Of a stretch of 64,000 bases of DNA, positions 41,782 through 50,820 are shown piece by piece. The notes under the pieces were generated by a model. It was not told where the DNA came from. It worked only from the letters and a program-made list of their open reading frames with translations, and did not search any database. This DNA comes from Allobosea sp. (lineage in GTDB: Bacteria > Pseudomonadota > Alphaproteobacteria > Rhizobiales > Beijerinckiaceae), in assembly GCF_017308075.1 (NCBI RefSeq), contig NZ_JAFKFX010000034.1:1-64000 (forward strand), in the 5' to 3' direction. Every line of letters starts with the position of its first letter. Position 1 is the stretch's first letter. The translations under genes were made by a program, and so were the position numbers.

Positions 41782-42651
41782 ATGCCTTCACGCTATGACT
41801 GGGTGATCTGGACCGTCTTCTGGAGCGGGCTCGCGCTGACGGCGCTGTTCGTCGGCGGCCCCGTGCTCGACGCGCTCTGGCTGTCCCTGCACCAGGCTTC
41901 ATCCTTCATCGCCGAGCCCCGCTTCGTCGGCCTCGCCAATTACGGGCGCGTCGTCGTCGACCCGGAGTTCTGGCGGGCTATGGGCAACGGGCTGTTCTAT
42001 GCGCTGACCTCGATCGGGCTGCAGGTCGTGCTCGGAATCGCCTTCGCGCTCGTGCTGAACCAGACCTTCCCGGCGCAGCGGCTCGTGCGCGGACTGGCGA
42101 CATTGCCCTATCTCCTGCCGACCGTCGTCGTGGCGCTGACCTTCCAGTGGCTGTCGGATGGCTCGGTCGGGCTCGTCACGGTGTTGATGCGCGATCTCGG
42201 CTTCGGCACCATTCCCTGGTTCGAGCAGCCCTGGACCGCCCGCATGTCGGTGGTCCTCGCCTCCGTCTGGCTCTGGACGCCCTTCGTCACGATCTGCGTG
42301 CTCGCCGGGCTGCAGACGATCCCGCCGGCATTGTACGAAGCGGCGCGTGTCGACGGAGCCGGGCCGGTCGCGCTGTTCTGGCATGTCACGCTGCCGCAGC
42401 TCAAACCGGTCCTGACCGTCGTGGTCCTGCTGCGCGGGATCTGGATGTTCAACAAGTTCGACATCATCTGGCTGCTCACCAAGGGCGGTCCCCTGGGCGC
42501 CACCGAGCATCTGCCGATCATGGCCTATAAGCGTGCCTTCTCGCTGTTCGACGTCGGCGGCGGCGCCGCCGTGGCGACGCTCTCCTTCCTGATGCTGTCG
42601 ATCGTCGTCACGATCTATCTCAGGCTCTTCCCGCTCGAGGAGAAGCGCTGA
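41782..42651 (+). CDS. ABC sugar importer permease, MalF/UgpA type
   Basis: A 289-aa permease with six helices. The coupling motif is EAARVDGAGPVALFWHVTLPQLKPV. The N-terminal helix has VGLANYGRVVVDPEFWRAMGN-like order after it, the usual MalF-type periplasmic entry. Its stop overlaps the next start (TGATG), so the two permeases are coupled. Confidence 0.91.
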   Translation: MPSRYDWVIWTVFWSGLALTALFVGGPVLDALWLSLHQASSFIAEPRFVGLANYGRVVVDPEFWRAMGNGLFYALTSIGLQVVLGIAFALVLNQTFPAQRLVRGLATLPYLLPTVVVALTFQWLSDGSVGLVTVLMRDLGFGTIPWFEQPWTARMSVVLASVWLWTPFVTICVLAGLQTIPPALYEAARVDGAGPVALFWHVTLPQLKPVLTVVVLLRGIWMFNKFDIIWLLTKGGPLGATEHLPIMAYKRAFSLFDVGGGAAVATLSFLMLSIVVTIYLRLFPLEEKR

Positions 42652-43478
42652 TGCGTCGCTCCGCCTCTGCCCGGATCGGTATCGGCTTCGCAGCCTTCGC
42701 CATCTCCGCCTGGTCGTTCTTCCCGATCTACTGGATGATCGTCTCCAGCCTGCGCTCGCAGCAGGAGCTGTTCACCCGGCCGACCCTGCTGCCGAGTTCG
42801 TTCTCCCTTGAGAGCTACCAGCAGCTGCTGGAGGTCACGGACTATCCGCAGCAATTCCGCAATTCGATCGTCGTCGCACTCGCCGTGGTGGCGATCACGC
42901 TCGTCGCCTCGATCATCATCGCCTATGCGGTGACGCGCTTCCGCGTGCCCTTCAAGCTGATGATCGTCGGCTCGATGCTCTACGCCTACATGTTTCCGCC
43001 GATGCTGCTCGCGATCCCGCTCTACGGCATCTTCGTCTCGCTCGGCATCGCCGACAGCCTGCTCGCCCTCGTGATCGCCCACTGCACGCTGACATTGCCG
43101 CTCGGCGTCTGGCTGCTCTGGGGCTTCTTCAAATCCATGCCCTTCGAGCTCGAGGAGGCGGCCATGGTCGACGGCTGCACGAGGCTCGGCAGCTTCGTGC
43201 GGGTCGTGCTGCCGCTCTCGCTACCGGGCATCGTGACCGTCGCGATCTTCGCCTTCCTGCTCTCCTGGACCGACTACACCTATGCGCTGGTAATGATCTC
43301 GTCGGATACGCAGAAGACGCTGCCTGTCGGTCTGGCTTCGATGGTCGGCTCGTTCGAGTTGCGCTGGGGCGAGGTCATGGCCGGCGCGACCTTGATCGCC
43401 CTCCCCCTGTTCCTGATATTCACCCTGCTCTCGCGCTATTTCATCCAGGGCCTGGCGGCCGGCGCGACCAAGGGCTAA
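42651..43478 (+). CDS. ABC sugar importer permease, MalG/UgpE type
   Basis: A 275-aa permease with six helices. The coupling loop reads EEAAMVDGCTRLGSFVRVVLP, and FFPIYWMIVSSLRSQQELF near the N-terminus is the usual MalG-type start. It completes the importer ATPase-receptor-permease set. It is followed 17 bases later by the dehydrogenase gene. Confidence 0.91.
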   Translation: MRRSASARIGIGFAAFAISAWSFFPIYWMIVSSLRSQQELFTRPTLLPSSFSLESYQQLLEVTDYPQQFRNSIVVALAVVAITLVASIIIAYAVTRFRVPFKLMIVGSMLYAYMFPPMLLAIPLYGIFVSLGIADSLLALVIAHCTLTLPLGVWLLWGFFKSMPFELEEAAMVDGCTRLGSFVRVVLPLSLPGIVTVAIFAFLLSWTDYTYALVMISSDTQKTLPVGLASMVGSFELRWGEVMAGATLIALPLFLIFTLLSRYFIQGLAAGATKG

Positions 43479-43495
43479 CCCGAACCGAGGCGAAG

Positions 43496-44554
43496 ATGAG
43501 CTTACGCATCCTCGGCGCGCCGCGCCGCTATATCCAGGGCCCCGGCGTGGCCGCCTCCCTCGGCGAGCATGTCGCCCCGCTCGGGCAACGGCCAGTTCTC
43601 CTCGCGGACCCGATCGCGCTCGAACGCGAAGGTTCCCCCCTGCCGGGCGCCCCGGCGCTCGTCTTCGGCGGCGAGATCACCCATGCCGAAATCGAGCGGC
43701 AGGCGGATGCGGCGCGGCGCGCGGGTGCCGACGTGGTCGTCGCAATGGGGGGCGGCAAGGCGATCGACACCGGCAAAGGCGTGGCGCGGCGCCTTGGCGT
43801 ACCCCTCGCCGTCGTGCCGACCGTGGCCTCGAACGACGCCCCGACGAGCCGGTTGATCGTCATCTATGACGAGCAGCACGCCATCGCCGAAGTCGAGTTC
43901 CTGCCGTCCAATCCCGACATAGTCGTCGTCGACACCGCGATCGTGGCGCGCGCCCCGCGCCGCCTGCTGGCGGCCGGGATCGGCGATGCCCTCTCGAAGA
44001 CCTTCGAGGCCAATGCCTGTTTCGCGGCGCAGGGTCGCAACTTCTACGGAGCCACCCCACCGCGCGCGGCGCTCGCGCTCGCCGATGCCTGCTACGCGAC
44101 GATCAGACGCCATGGCGAAGCGGCCCTTGCGGCCGTCGATCGCCGGACACCCGATGCGGCCCTCGAGGACGTGGTCGAGGCCTGCGTCCTGATGTCCGGC
44201 CTGGGCTTTGAATCCGGTGGGCTGTCGCTCGCCCATTCGCTCACAAGAGGACTGACGGCCCATCCGACGCTCGCCGGCGCCTTGCATGGCGAACTCGTCG
44301 CCTACGGCACGATGGTGCAGATCGTCTATGAGGGCCGTGGCGCGGAGTTCTGCGAAGACGTCGCCGGTTTCACCCGGGAATGCGGCCTGCCCGTCAGTCT
44401 CAAGGATCTCGGCATCGAGAACCCCGGGGACGACGACTACCGCACCATTGCCGGCCCGACCTTGGCAGCTCCGCACATGAAACATCTGGCCCGTCCCGCG
44501 ACAGTTCAGTCCCTGGTCGAGGCCATGCGCCAGGTCGAGGCGGGTCGAAGCTAG
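43496..44554 (+). CDS. Iron-containing alcohol dehydrogenase, GldA-like glycerol dehydrogenase family
   Basis: A 352-aa dehydrogenase. It has the GGG nucleotide motif VAMGGGKAIDTGKGVAR, VPTVASNDAPTS typical of GldA, and metal-ligand positions Asp in GIGDALSKTFEAN, His in GLSLAHSLTRGL and His in LHGELVAYG. GldA-type enzymes oxidise glycerol or related diols with NAD. Last gene of the LacI-controlled operon. Together with the kinase and FAD oxidase it suggests a polyol or sugar alcohol as substrate. Inference. Confidence 0.88.
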   Translation: MSLRILGAPRRYIQGPGVAASLGEHVAPLGQRPVLLADPIALEREGSPLPGAPALVFGGEITHAEIERQADAARRAGADVVVAMGGGKAIDTGKGVARRLGVPLAVVPTVASNDAPTSRLIVIYDEQHAIAEVEFLPSNPDIVVVDTAIVARAPRRLLAAGIGDALSKTFEANACFAAQGRNFYGATPPRAALALADACYATIRRHGEAALAAVDRRTPDAALEDVVEACVLMSGLGFESGGLSLAHSLTRGLTAHPTLAGALHGELVAYGTMVQIVYEGRGAEFCEDVAGFTRECGLPVSLKDLGIENPGDDDYRTIAGPTLAAPHMKHLARPATVQSLVEAMRQVEAGRS

Positions 44555-44718
44555 GCGTAGCATCACCTCCGCAGAAGAAGGGCGCTCGATCAAGCCGCGA
44601 ACTGAATCGAGCTAGCGATGCGCCCGGCTCATGCGCCGGGGTCGGAAGCTGCAGGCCCGCTTGCCGATCGAGCTGATAGTCTGGGGAACGAGAACGATCG
44701 AACTCCCGGAGGAACGGC

Positions 44719-46161
44719 ATGCTCGAGAAGAAGCGCTTCTACATCGATGGTGAATGGGTCACGCCATCCGGCGGGCAAGAGCTTGCGGTGATCGACCCCT
44801 CGACCGAGGAGGCTTGCGCCGTGATCCTGCTCGGCGACGAGGCGGATGCGAATGCCGCGGTGGCCGCAGCGAAACGGGCCTTCCCGACCTGGTCGAGGAC
44901 CGAGCCGGCTTCGCGGCTGGCATATGTCGAGCGCCTGCTGGAGATCTACAAGCGCCGGGCTCCGGAGATGGCCCAGGCGATCAGCCAGGAGATGGGGGCT
45001 CCGATCGACATGGCCCTCGCCAGCCAGGTCGGCGCCGGCGCCTACCACATCGCCAATTTCATCACGGCCTTCAAGGATTTCCAGTTCTTGCGGCCGCTCG
45101 GCCCGCACGCGCCGAATGATCGGATCCAGATGGACGCGATCGGCGTCGTCGGCCTGATCACGCCGTGGAACTGGCCGATGAATCAGGTGACGCTGAAGGT
45201 CGTGCCCGCTTTGCTGGCCGGCTGCACCATGGTGCTCAAGCCCTCCGAGGTCGCCCCGCTCTCCTCGATGCTGTTCGCCGAGTACATCGACGAGGCCGGC
45301 TTCCCCAAGGGCGTGTTCAACTTGGTCAATGGCGATGGCGCCGGCGTCGGCACGCATCTGTCCTCGCATCCCGATATCGAGATGATCAGCTTCACCGGCT
45401 CGACCCGGGCCGGCATCGCGATCTCCAAGGTCGCGGCCGAAAGCCTCAAGCGTGTGGTGCTCGAGCTCGGCGGCAAGGGCGCCAACATCGTCTTCGCCGA
45501 TGCCGATCCGAGCGCGGTCAAGCGCGGCGTGCTGCACTGCTTCAACAATACCGGGCAGAGCTGCAATGCGCCCACCCGCATGCTGGTCGAGCGTTCGATC
45601 TATGATCGCGTCGTCGAGGAGGCCAAGACGGTTGCCGAAGGCGTTGCGGTCGATTCCTCGCACAAGCCGGGCAAGCATATCGGCCCGCTCTCCTCGGAGG
45701 CCCAGTTCCGCAAGGTCCAGGACCTGATCCAGAAGGGCATCGACGAGGGCGCTCGGCTGGTCACGGGAGGAGTCGGCCGACCGGATGGGCAGAACAGGGG
45801 CTATTTCGTCCGCCCGACCGTGTTCGCCGACGTCAACAACCAGATGACCATCGCCCGCGAGGAAATCTTCGGCCCCGTATTGTCGATCATCCCCTTCGAC
45901 GGCGAAGAGCAGGCGATCGAGATCGCCAACGACACGCCCTATGGGCTGACGAACTATGTCCAGTCCAGCGATGGCGAGAAGCGCAACCGTGTCGCTTCGC
46001 GCCTGAAGTCCGGCATGGTCGAGATGAATGGCAATCCGCGCGCGCCCGGCGCCCCTTTCGGCGGGGTCAAGGCGTCGGGGCGGGCGCGGGAGGGCGGCGT
46101 CTGGGGAATCGAGGAATTCCTCGAGCCCAAGGCGATCTCCGGCTGGACTGCGCAGGGCTAG
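44719..46161 (+). CDS. NAD(P)-dependent aldehyde dehydrogenase
   Basis: A 480-aa ALDH. The Asn-containing ITPWNWPMNQVTLKVVPALL, the Glu in LELGGKGANI, the nucleophile Cys in NTGQSCNAPTRML and EEIFGPVLSII are all present, so it should be active. GGAGGAAC precedes the ATG. It is 164 bases after the GldA-like gene, so it may have its own promoter, but same strand and function suggest joint use. It is followed by a REP-like palindrome. Confidence 0.91.
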   Translation: MLEKKRFYIDGEWVTPSGGQELAVIDPSTEEACAVILLGDEADANAAVAAAKRAFPTWSRTEPASRLAYVERLLEIYKRRAPEMAQAISQEMGAPIDMALASQVGAGAYHIANFITAFKDFQFLRPLGPHAPNDRIQMDAIGVVGLITPWNWPMNQVTLKVVPALLAGCTMVLKPSEVAPLSSMLFAEYIDEAGFPKGVFNLVNGDGAGVGTHLSSHPDIEMISFTGSTRAGIAISKVAAESLKRVVLELGGKGANIVFADADPSAVKRGVLHCFNNTGQSCNAPTRMLVERSIYDRVVEEAKTVAEGVAVDSSHKPGKHIGPLSSEAQFRKVQDLIQKGIDEGARLVTGGVGRPDGQNRGYFVRPTVFADVNNQMTIAREEIFGPVLSIIPFDGEEQAIEIANDTPYGLTNYVQSSDGEKRNRVASRLKSGMVEMNGNPRAPGAPFGGVKASGRAREGGVWGIEEFLEPKAISGWTAQG

Positions 46162-46796
46162 AGCGCCGAGCGCCCTGCCCGAGGTGGGTTGCCGATCTGT
46201 CTCTTTGTGAAAGCATCGGCCCGGAAGGTGGATTCCACTTTTCGGGCGATGCTCCAGCTGTGAGCTTTCGATAGGCTGCCCATCCGGTCCCGCCCGCGGA
46301 AGCTGAGGTTGCGAAGCTTCAGAGCCTCAAAGGAGCCGGATGAAAATGCAGGAGAATGCCGGTTGACGCGCCCGGTCGAGAACGGATTGCGCGGCAACCG
46401 GCGCGCCCGCGGCCACTCCTTGCGATAGATTCTCGTTGATTTCCTCAGGCTCGTCGCGACGCCCTGCGGTCCAGCATGATGTGGATACTGCGACGACCTC
46501 TACTCAAATCTTGAGGAGAAGCAGGGCCTCAGATCATTGCCCGTCCGATCGACGTCACAGGTTTGACTGGGGTGGGCAAAGCCTTATTATGCCGCGCCGT
46601 GACACAATGGTGACCGGCAACAGGGGCAAGCGAGACATCTATCGAGGCTTTACCCGTGTAACTGCGGGTCGTCCGAGAACGGGTAGTCAATCTGTGCTGT
46701 CGCGATTAACATGGTGACGAGTATAAAATTGCATTGGCCGAGTTTGACGCGGCCAAACCTGCAGCATGATTGAGATATGCGTTTCTGAGGGTTTCG
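46162..46796. other. Gene-free region between the ALDH and the FkbM methyltransferase
   Basis: These 635 bases have no ORF with coding character. They hold a REP-like palindrome at 46212-46253 and a few weaker repeats (for example GAAGCTGAGGTTGCGAAGCTTCAG near 46299-46322). GC content falls toward the 3' end before the FkbM gene, suggesting a foreign insertion or promoter. I see no tRNA or IS remnant. Confidence 0.5.
46212..46253. repeat. REP-like imperfect palindrome
   Basis: AGCATCG.CCCG.AA.GTGGA and its complement TCCACTTTTCGGGCGATGCT meet around one central T over 42 bases, with a few mismatches. It lies 50 bases past the ALDH stop. Palindromes with GTGGATTCCAC cores are common intergenic repeats in Hyphomicrobiales. 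It can also act as terminator for the ALDH gene. Confidence 0.6.
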
Positions 46797-47624
46797 ATGA
46801 CAGCCACTGAATTTGCGTCAGCACCGACTAAAGTCCCGGAAATGCGGACCGTCACTCTCGCCGCAGGCTCCTATCCGCCGATCAGCCTCACTGCGCCAGC
46901 GCATTGCCACGTCCCGCGCGTCATCGAGAAGCACGGGCTGGGAGCGCATGAGCCGCATGCGATCGCGACTTGCCTCGCAGCAATGCAGGTGACCAAGGGG
47001 CCGTTCTACGATGTCGGAGCGAACGTCGGCGTCTTCTCGCTCCTTGTTGCCGCAACTTTGCGCCGCCCTTGCGTATCTTTCGAGCCCACGCCCGAACTGG
47101 CTGATGCTCTGGAGGATGCCGCGCGGCGGCATTACCTGCCGATCGATTTGAGGCGCGTGGCCCTTTCCTCCAAGTCGGGGGCCGTAAAATTCTATCTGTC
47201 TGCCCGCTCCGATGCGTCCAACAGCCTGAACCCCGAATTTCGAGCCCATTCGGGCGAGATCAATGTCGAGTGCGACACACTCGATAATCTGGCGCCGGCT
47301 GAAATCGGCGTGCTCAAAATCGATACCGAGACGACAGAGCCCGACGTCATCCGCGGAGCGGCCAAGACGATCGCGAGGCTGCGGCCGATGATCGTCGTCG
47401 AAGTGCTGCCGTCTGGCGAATCGGCCGCGTTCATGAACGATTTTCTGCGCGATAGCGGCTATGTCGCCTATCACATTACCTCAAAGGCGACCTGGCGGCT
47501 CCGGCGGGCGGTCGACGTTGCCGAAGCTGGGGAAGACCGCAATTGGCTTTTTGCGCCTCAACCGATCGCGGATGACTTCTGGACGCATCTGGACGCCTGG
47601 CGCTGGCGGCTGATCGCAAGATAG
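46797..47624 (+). CDS. FkbM-family SAM-dependent methyltransferase
   Basis: A 275-aa protein. The SAM-binding motif is FYDVGANVGVFSLLVAA, followed by SFEPTPELADAL (motif II) and VLKIDTETTEPDVIRGA, where most FkbM proteins have IDVEG-x-E. Family members O-methylate sugars or other small molecules of glycans and natural products. Start: ATG 46797 has GAGG six bases upstream; TTG 46770 would add nine residues. It stands alone, with no glycan gene near, in slightly lower-GC surroundings, which hints at recent acquisition. Confidence 0.82.
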   Translation: MTATEFASAPTKVPEMRTVTLAAGSYPPISLTAPAHCHVPRVIEKHGLGAHEPHAIATCLAAMQVTKGPFYDVGANVGVFSLLVAATLRRPCVSFEPTPELADALEDAARRHYLPIDLRRVALSSKSGAVKFYLSARSDASNSLNPEFRAHSGEINVECDTLDNLAPAEIGVLKIDTETTEPDVIRGAAKTIARLRPMIVVEVLPSGESAAFMNDFLRDSGYVAYHITSKATWRLRRAVDVAEAGEDRNWLFAPQPIADDFWTHLDAWRWRLIAR

Positions 47625-48031
47625 GCGAGCAGCGCCTGGGCGACCGGCTCATGGCATCGCAACCCGTCGCGGATCGAAGCGAGCACGCTGTCGTCTCGCC
47701 AAGGCGCGCTGTCACAAGCCGGGCCAGCGAAAAGTAGCTTGTGCGGCGCGGTCGAGCCAGCATTTCTCAGCCCGCGCCTTATCCTGTGCGTCGGCATCGA
47801 ACTTGTCACATCAGGCGCTGTCGACCCTGATCGGCGGCGACCACCATGCATGCCGGAGCCGGCGCCGATAGCGCCGGCTCCGGCCAGAACCGCATCCTGC
47901 ACTGCAGACATGTCCAAGATCGTCGCTGGAGTAGCCAGGCTCGATCCTGGCGTCCCAACCTCGAGCTTCGGGGCGAAGACATCGACAAATCCGGGAGCGC
48001 TTCGGACCCGCACTTGGTAGGATTTGCGACG
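47625..48031. other. Gene-free spacer between convergent FkbM and LysR genes
   Basis: These 407 bases lie between two convergent genes and contain no credible ORF. The only strong feature is the 13-bp hairpin at 47852-47884, which could terminate transcription from both sides. Confidence 0.5.
47852..47884. terminator. Strong hairpin between convergent genes
   Basis: GCCGGAGCCGGCG and CGCCGGCTCCGGC make a perfect 13-bp stem with a seven-base loop. No T-tract follows on either strand, so it may be a factor-dependent or bidirectional terminator. Confidence 0.5.
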
Positions 48032-49012
48032 TCAGAATGCTGTGGGGGGGTGCAGCCTCACCTCCTGCGTCACCCAGGGCATCAACTCGCGGAACATGGG
48101 CAGATAGACATCGCGGAAGATCGCCCGCGCGACATCGGCGACCTTGGCGGGCAATGGGCCGAGCTCGCCAGCCCGGGCCACGATCGAAACCGGCCGGCTG
48201 AAGGCCGGGCCGGGAAAGCGGCGCAGCTCGATCGCCGAGAGATGGCTTATGCTGCGCGCGATCGAGGTCGCCGGCAGCAGGGCCCAGCCGAAGCCGCCCG
48301 CGACCATCGCTGCGACCGAGTCGACGCTGTCGAAGGCGAAGGCGAACTCCGGCTCCAGCTTCATCCGCCTCAGATGGCGGTCGATCAGCCGGCCGAGCGC
48401 ACTGCTCAGGCTGTTGCGCACGAAGGTGTTCTGCATCGCATAGGTCTTGAAGGCGGCAAGATCGGACAGATCGGGCGCGCCCTTCGGCACGAGCAGCACG
48501 ATCGGCTCATCCATCACGTCATGGCGTTCGAGCCCAGCCGCATCGTCGAAGCGGCCGGCTGCGACCAGCAGGTCGAGGCTGCGGTCCAGCAGGCGCGCGC
48601 GCAGCCCGTTATTGAAGTCGGTCGAGATCGAGAACGCCCGGATCTGCTGCTTCGCGCCCCGGATGAAGTGGGGAAGGAAATGGATCGCCAGCGAGTCGAT
48701 CAGGCCGATCCGGATGCTCGGCAGCAGTGCGCCGAAGCCGAGGCGGACGTCGGCATCGAGCACCTTGGCCTGCGTGATCATCAGCTCCGCATGACGCCTG
48801 ACGATGCTGCCGAGCATGGTCGGCATCGTCGGCCGGCGGGAGCGATCAAGCAGCGGCGCGCCGAAATGGCGCTCGAGCTGGGTCAGCGCGTGCGACACGC
48901 CGGACGGCGTGATCCCGACATCGCGGGCCGCGAGAGACAGGCTGCCGCGCTCGCAGATTGCGGCGAAGATCGCGAGCTCGCGCAGGTGAAGGTTGAGAAA
49001 AGCCCGTTCCAT
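48032..49012 (-). CDS. LysR-family transcriptional regulator
   Basis: A 326-aa regulator. The N-terminal helix-turn-helix reads LAIFAAICERGSLSLAARDVGITPSGVSHALTQLE, followed by a linker helix and a two-lobed effector domain (PSIRIGLIDSLAIHFLPHFI and AAMVAGGFGWALLP). It is divergent from the binding-protein gene of the amino-acid importer with 273 bases between. It probably activates the importer and ureohydrolase genes in response to the imported guanidino compound or amino acid. Confidence 0.9.
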   Translation of the reverse strand: MERAFLNLHLRELAIFAAICERGSLSLAARDVGITPSGVSHALTQLERHFGAPLLDRSRRPTMPTMLGSIVRRHAELMITQAKVLDADVRLGFGALLPSIRIGLIDSLAIHFLPHFIRGAKQQIRAFSISTDFNNGLRARLLDRSLDLLVAAGRFDDAAGLERHDVMDEPIVLLVPKGAPDLSDLAAFKTYAMQNTFVRNSLSSALGRLIDRHLRRMKLEPEFAFAFDSVDSVAAMVAGGFGWALLPATSIARSISHLSAIELRRFPGPAFSRPVSIVARAGELGPLPAKVADVARAIFRDVYLPMFRELMPWVTQEVRLHPPTAF

Positions 49013-49285
49013 CAGCTCAGCATAGCTCTTTTCATTGCGATCTGGTCACTTTAATTATGAGCTTCTCGCACAATAACTGCCGTTGCCTCACGGAGGGCAA
49101 CTTATAAGCCATTGTAATATGACAGTTTAATCAGCTCTGCTTCAGCGCCGGGTTTGCCGCTGTCCATTTCTTGGGCATGGCTTCGATTGCCCGGTTCCGG
49201 GCGAGCGCCTAAGCCTTCTTCCGCTCTACGAAGACGCCCGCATGACAATGATCGGGCGGGCACTTGGCGGTAAGGGGAACTGTCC
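49013..49285. other. Divergent promoter region of the LysR gene and the importer operon
   Basis: The region near 49050-49080 is AT-rich. TTAT and ATAA flank 14 bases (49055-49076), which could be a LysR-type dyad, but the symmetry is weak. The rest is GC-rich leader for the importer gene, whose ribosome binding site is AAGGGGA at 49272-49278. Confidence 0.35.
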
Positions 49286-50134
49286 ATGCTTTTGACACGT
49301 CGTGCATTGAACCGCGGCATCCTGGGGGCCGGCCTGCTCGGAGTTTCCGGCCGTAGCGCCAGCGCCGAGACCACCCTTGAACGCATCAAGAAGGCCGGGG
49401 AGCTGGTTGTCGCCACCGAAGGGCAGTACCCGCCCTTCGAATTCGTACGCGACGGCAAGCTGGTAGGCCTCGGCCGTGACCTGCTCGAGGAGGTTACCGG
49501 CAAGCTCGGCGTCAAGCTGAAGCAGCTCGACCTGCCATTCCAGGGTATCCTGCCCGGCCTGATCGCCAAGAAATTCGATCTGGTCGCAACCTCGCTGGGG
49601 CTGACCGAGGAGCGCGCCAGACGCTACGCCTTTACCATGCCGACCGGCATCAGCCAGGCGCATGTGCTCAAGCGCAAGGGCAATGCGGCGATCTCCTCGT
49701 TGGCCGATCTCAACGGCAAGGTGGTCGCGACGCAGCTCGCCTCCTCGGTCGAGCCGACGGCCAAGGCTCTGGACGAGAAGCTGAAGGCCGAGGGCGGCAA
49801 GGGTTTTGCCGAGCTCAAGCTGTTCCCCGCCTTCTCCGACACCTTCCTGGCCGTGGGCAGCGGCGTCGTCGATGCCGCGATCGCCAATCTTCCGCTCATG
49901 TTGCTGCTGATGCGCGACCGGCCGGGGGTCTTCGAGATCGTCGGACCGGCGACCGAGCGCAAGACCTACCTCGCCTGGGCGACCCGTCCGGAGGATGCCG
50001 AGCTCCGCGACTTCGTCAACGGCGTCTTCAGGGAGCTGCGCGCCAGCGGAAAGATGGGCGAGCTGCAGGAGAAATGGCTCGGCATCAAGCTCGACCTGCC
50101 CGACACCGGCTACCTGCCGGCCGGCGCGCTCTAG
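49286..50134 (+). CDS. Polar amino-acid ABC transporter periplasmic binding protein
   Basis: A 282-aa receptor. The signal peptide ends at GRSASAE. The mature protein starts TTLERIKKAGELVVATEGQYPPFEF, typical of the HisJ/ArtJ group. DLPFQGILPGLIAKKFDLVATSLGLTEER-type residues form the pocket; the usual acidic contact to a positively charged amino group cannot be verified by eye. It is first in receptor-permease-permease-ATPase, followed by two ureohydrolases, which suggests a guanidino-group ligand such as agmatine, arginine or guanidinobutyrate. Inference. Confidence 0.89.
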   Translation: MLLTRRALNRGILGAGLLGVSGRSASAETTLERIKKAGELVVATEGQYPPFEFVRDGKLVGLGRDLLEEVTGKLGVKLKQLDLPFQGILPGLIAKKFDLVATSLGLTEERARRYAFTMPTGISQAHVLKRKGNAAISSLADLNGKVVATQLASSVEPTAKALDEKLKAEGGKGFAELKLFPAFSDTFLAVGSGVVDAAIANLPLMLLLMRDRPGVFEIVGPATERKTYLAWATRPEDAELRDFVNGVFRELRASGKMGELQEKWLGIKLDLPDTGYLPAGAL

Positions 50135-50159
50135 GCGCGAACGGGCAGGCGCTCCCGCA

Positions 50160-50819
50160 ATGGACTTCAGTGTCGAGGCCGCGCTCGCCGCCTTGCCCGC
50201 GCTGTTGCGGGCAACGGGGACGAACATCGCCATCGCGGCCGCCGCAATGGCTCTCGCCCTCGCCGGTGGCATACTGCTGACCATCCTGCGTTCGCTGAAG
50301 ATAGCGCCGCTCAACCTGGTGATCGGCGTCGTGATCAGCTTCATTCGCGGCACGCCGGTTCTGATCCAGATCTTCCTGTTCTATTACGGGCTGCCGGCCC
50401 TCGGCCTGCAGCTCGATCCGCTGACGGCGGGCATCTGCGCCATCGCCTTCAACAGCACGATCTTCATCAGCGAGATCATGCGCGGCGGCCTCGCCGACAT
50501 GGACCCCGGCCCCGTGGAGGCGGCGATCGCGCTCGGCCTCAAGGCCCGTGCCATCTGGGGCAAGGTGGTGATCCCACAGCTGCTGCTGCGCATCCTGCCG
50601 CCGCTGGTCAACGAGGCGACCATCATCCTCAAGGGCACGGCCTTGCTCTCTGTCATCACCGTGGTCGAGCTGTTCCGTGCCGCCCAGCAGATCTCGGCGA
50701 CGACGTTCCGGCCGTTCGAGACCATGCTCGCCGCGGCGGCGATCATCCTCGTGCTCAATGTCCTGGTCAGCCAGTTCGGCGGCATGCTCGAGCGCCGGCT
50801 GGCGGTAAGGAGGGGTTAG
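50160..50819 (+). CDS. Polar amino-acid ABC transporter permease 1 (HisM/ArtM type)
   Basis: A 219-aa permease with five helices. ISFIRGTPVLIQIFLFYYGLP is the standard family segment and EAAIALGLKARAIWGKVVIPQLL the ATPase-coupling loop. ATG 50160 lies 25 bases after the receptor stop. It partners with the following permease, one base away. Confidence 0.91.
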   Translation: MDFSVEAALAALPALLRATGTNIAIAAAAMALALAGGILLTILRSLKIAPLNLVIGVVISFIRGTPVLIQIFLFYYGLPALGLQLDPLTAGICAIAFNSTIFISEIMRGGLADMDPGPVEAAIALGLKARAIWGKVVIPQLLLRILPPLVNEATIILKGTALLSVITVVELFRAAQQISATTFRPFETMLAAAAIILVLNVLVSQFGGMLERRLAVRRG

Positions 50820-50820
50820 G

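Noticed and set aside
46158-46717. Short frames on both strands after the ALDH gene
   Set aside because: No ribosome binding sites, no motifs, and they cross a REP-like palindrome; treated as non-coding.
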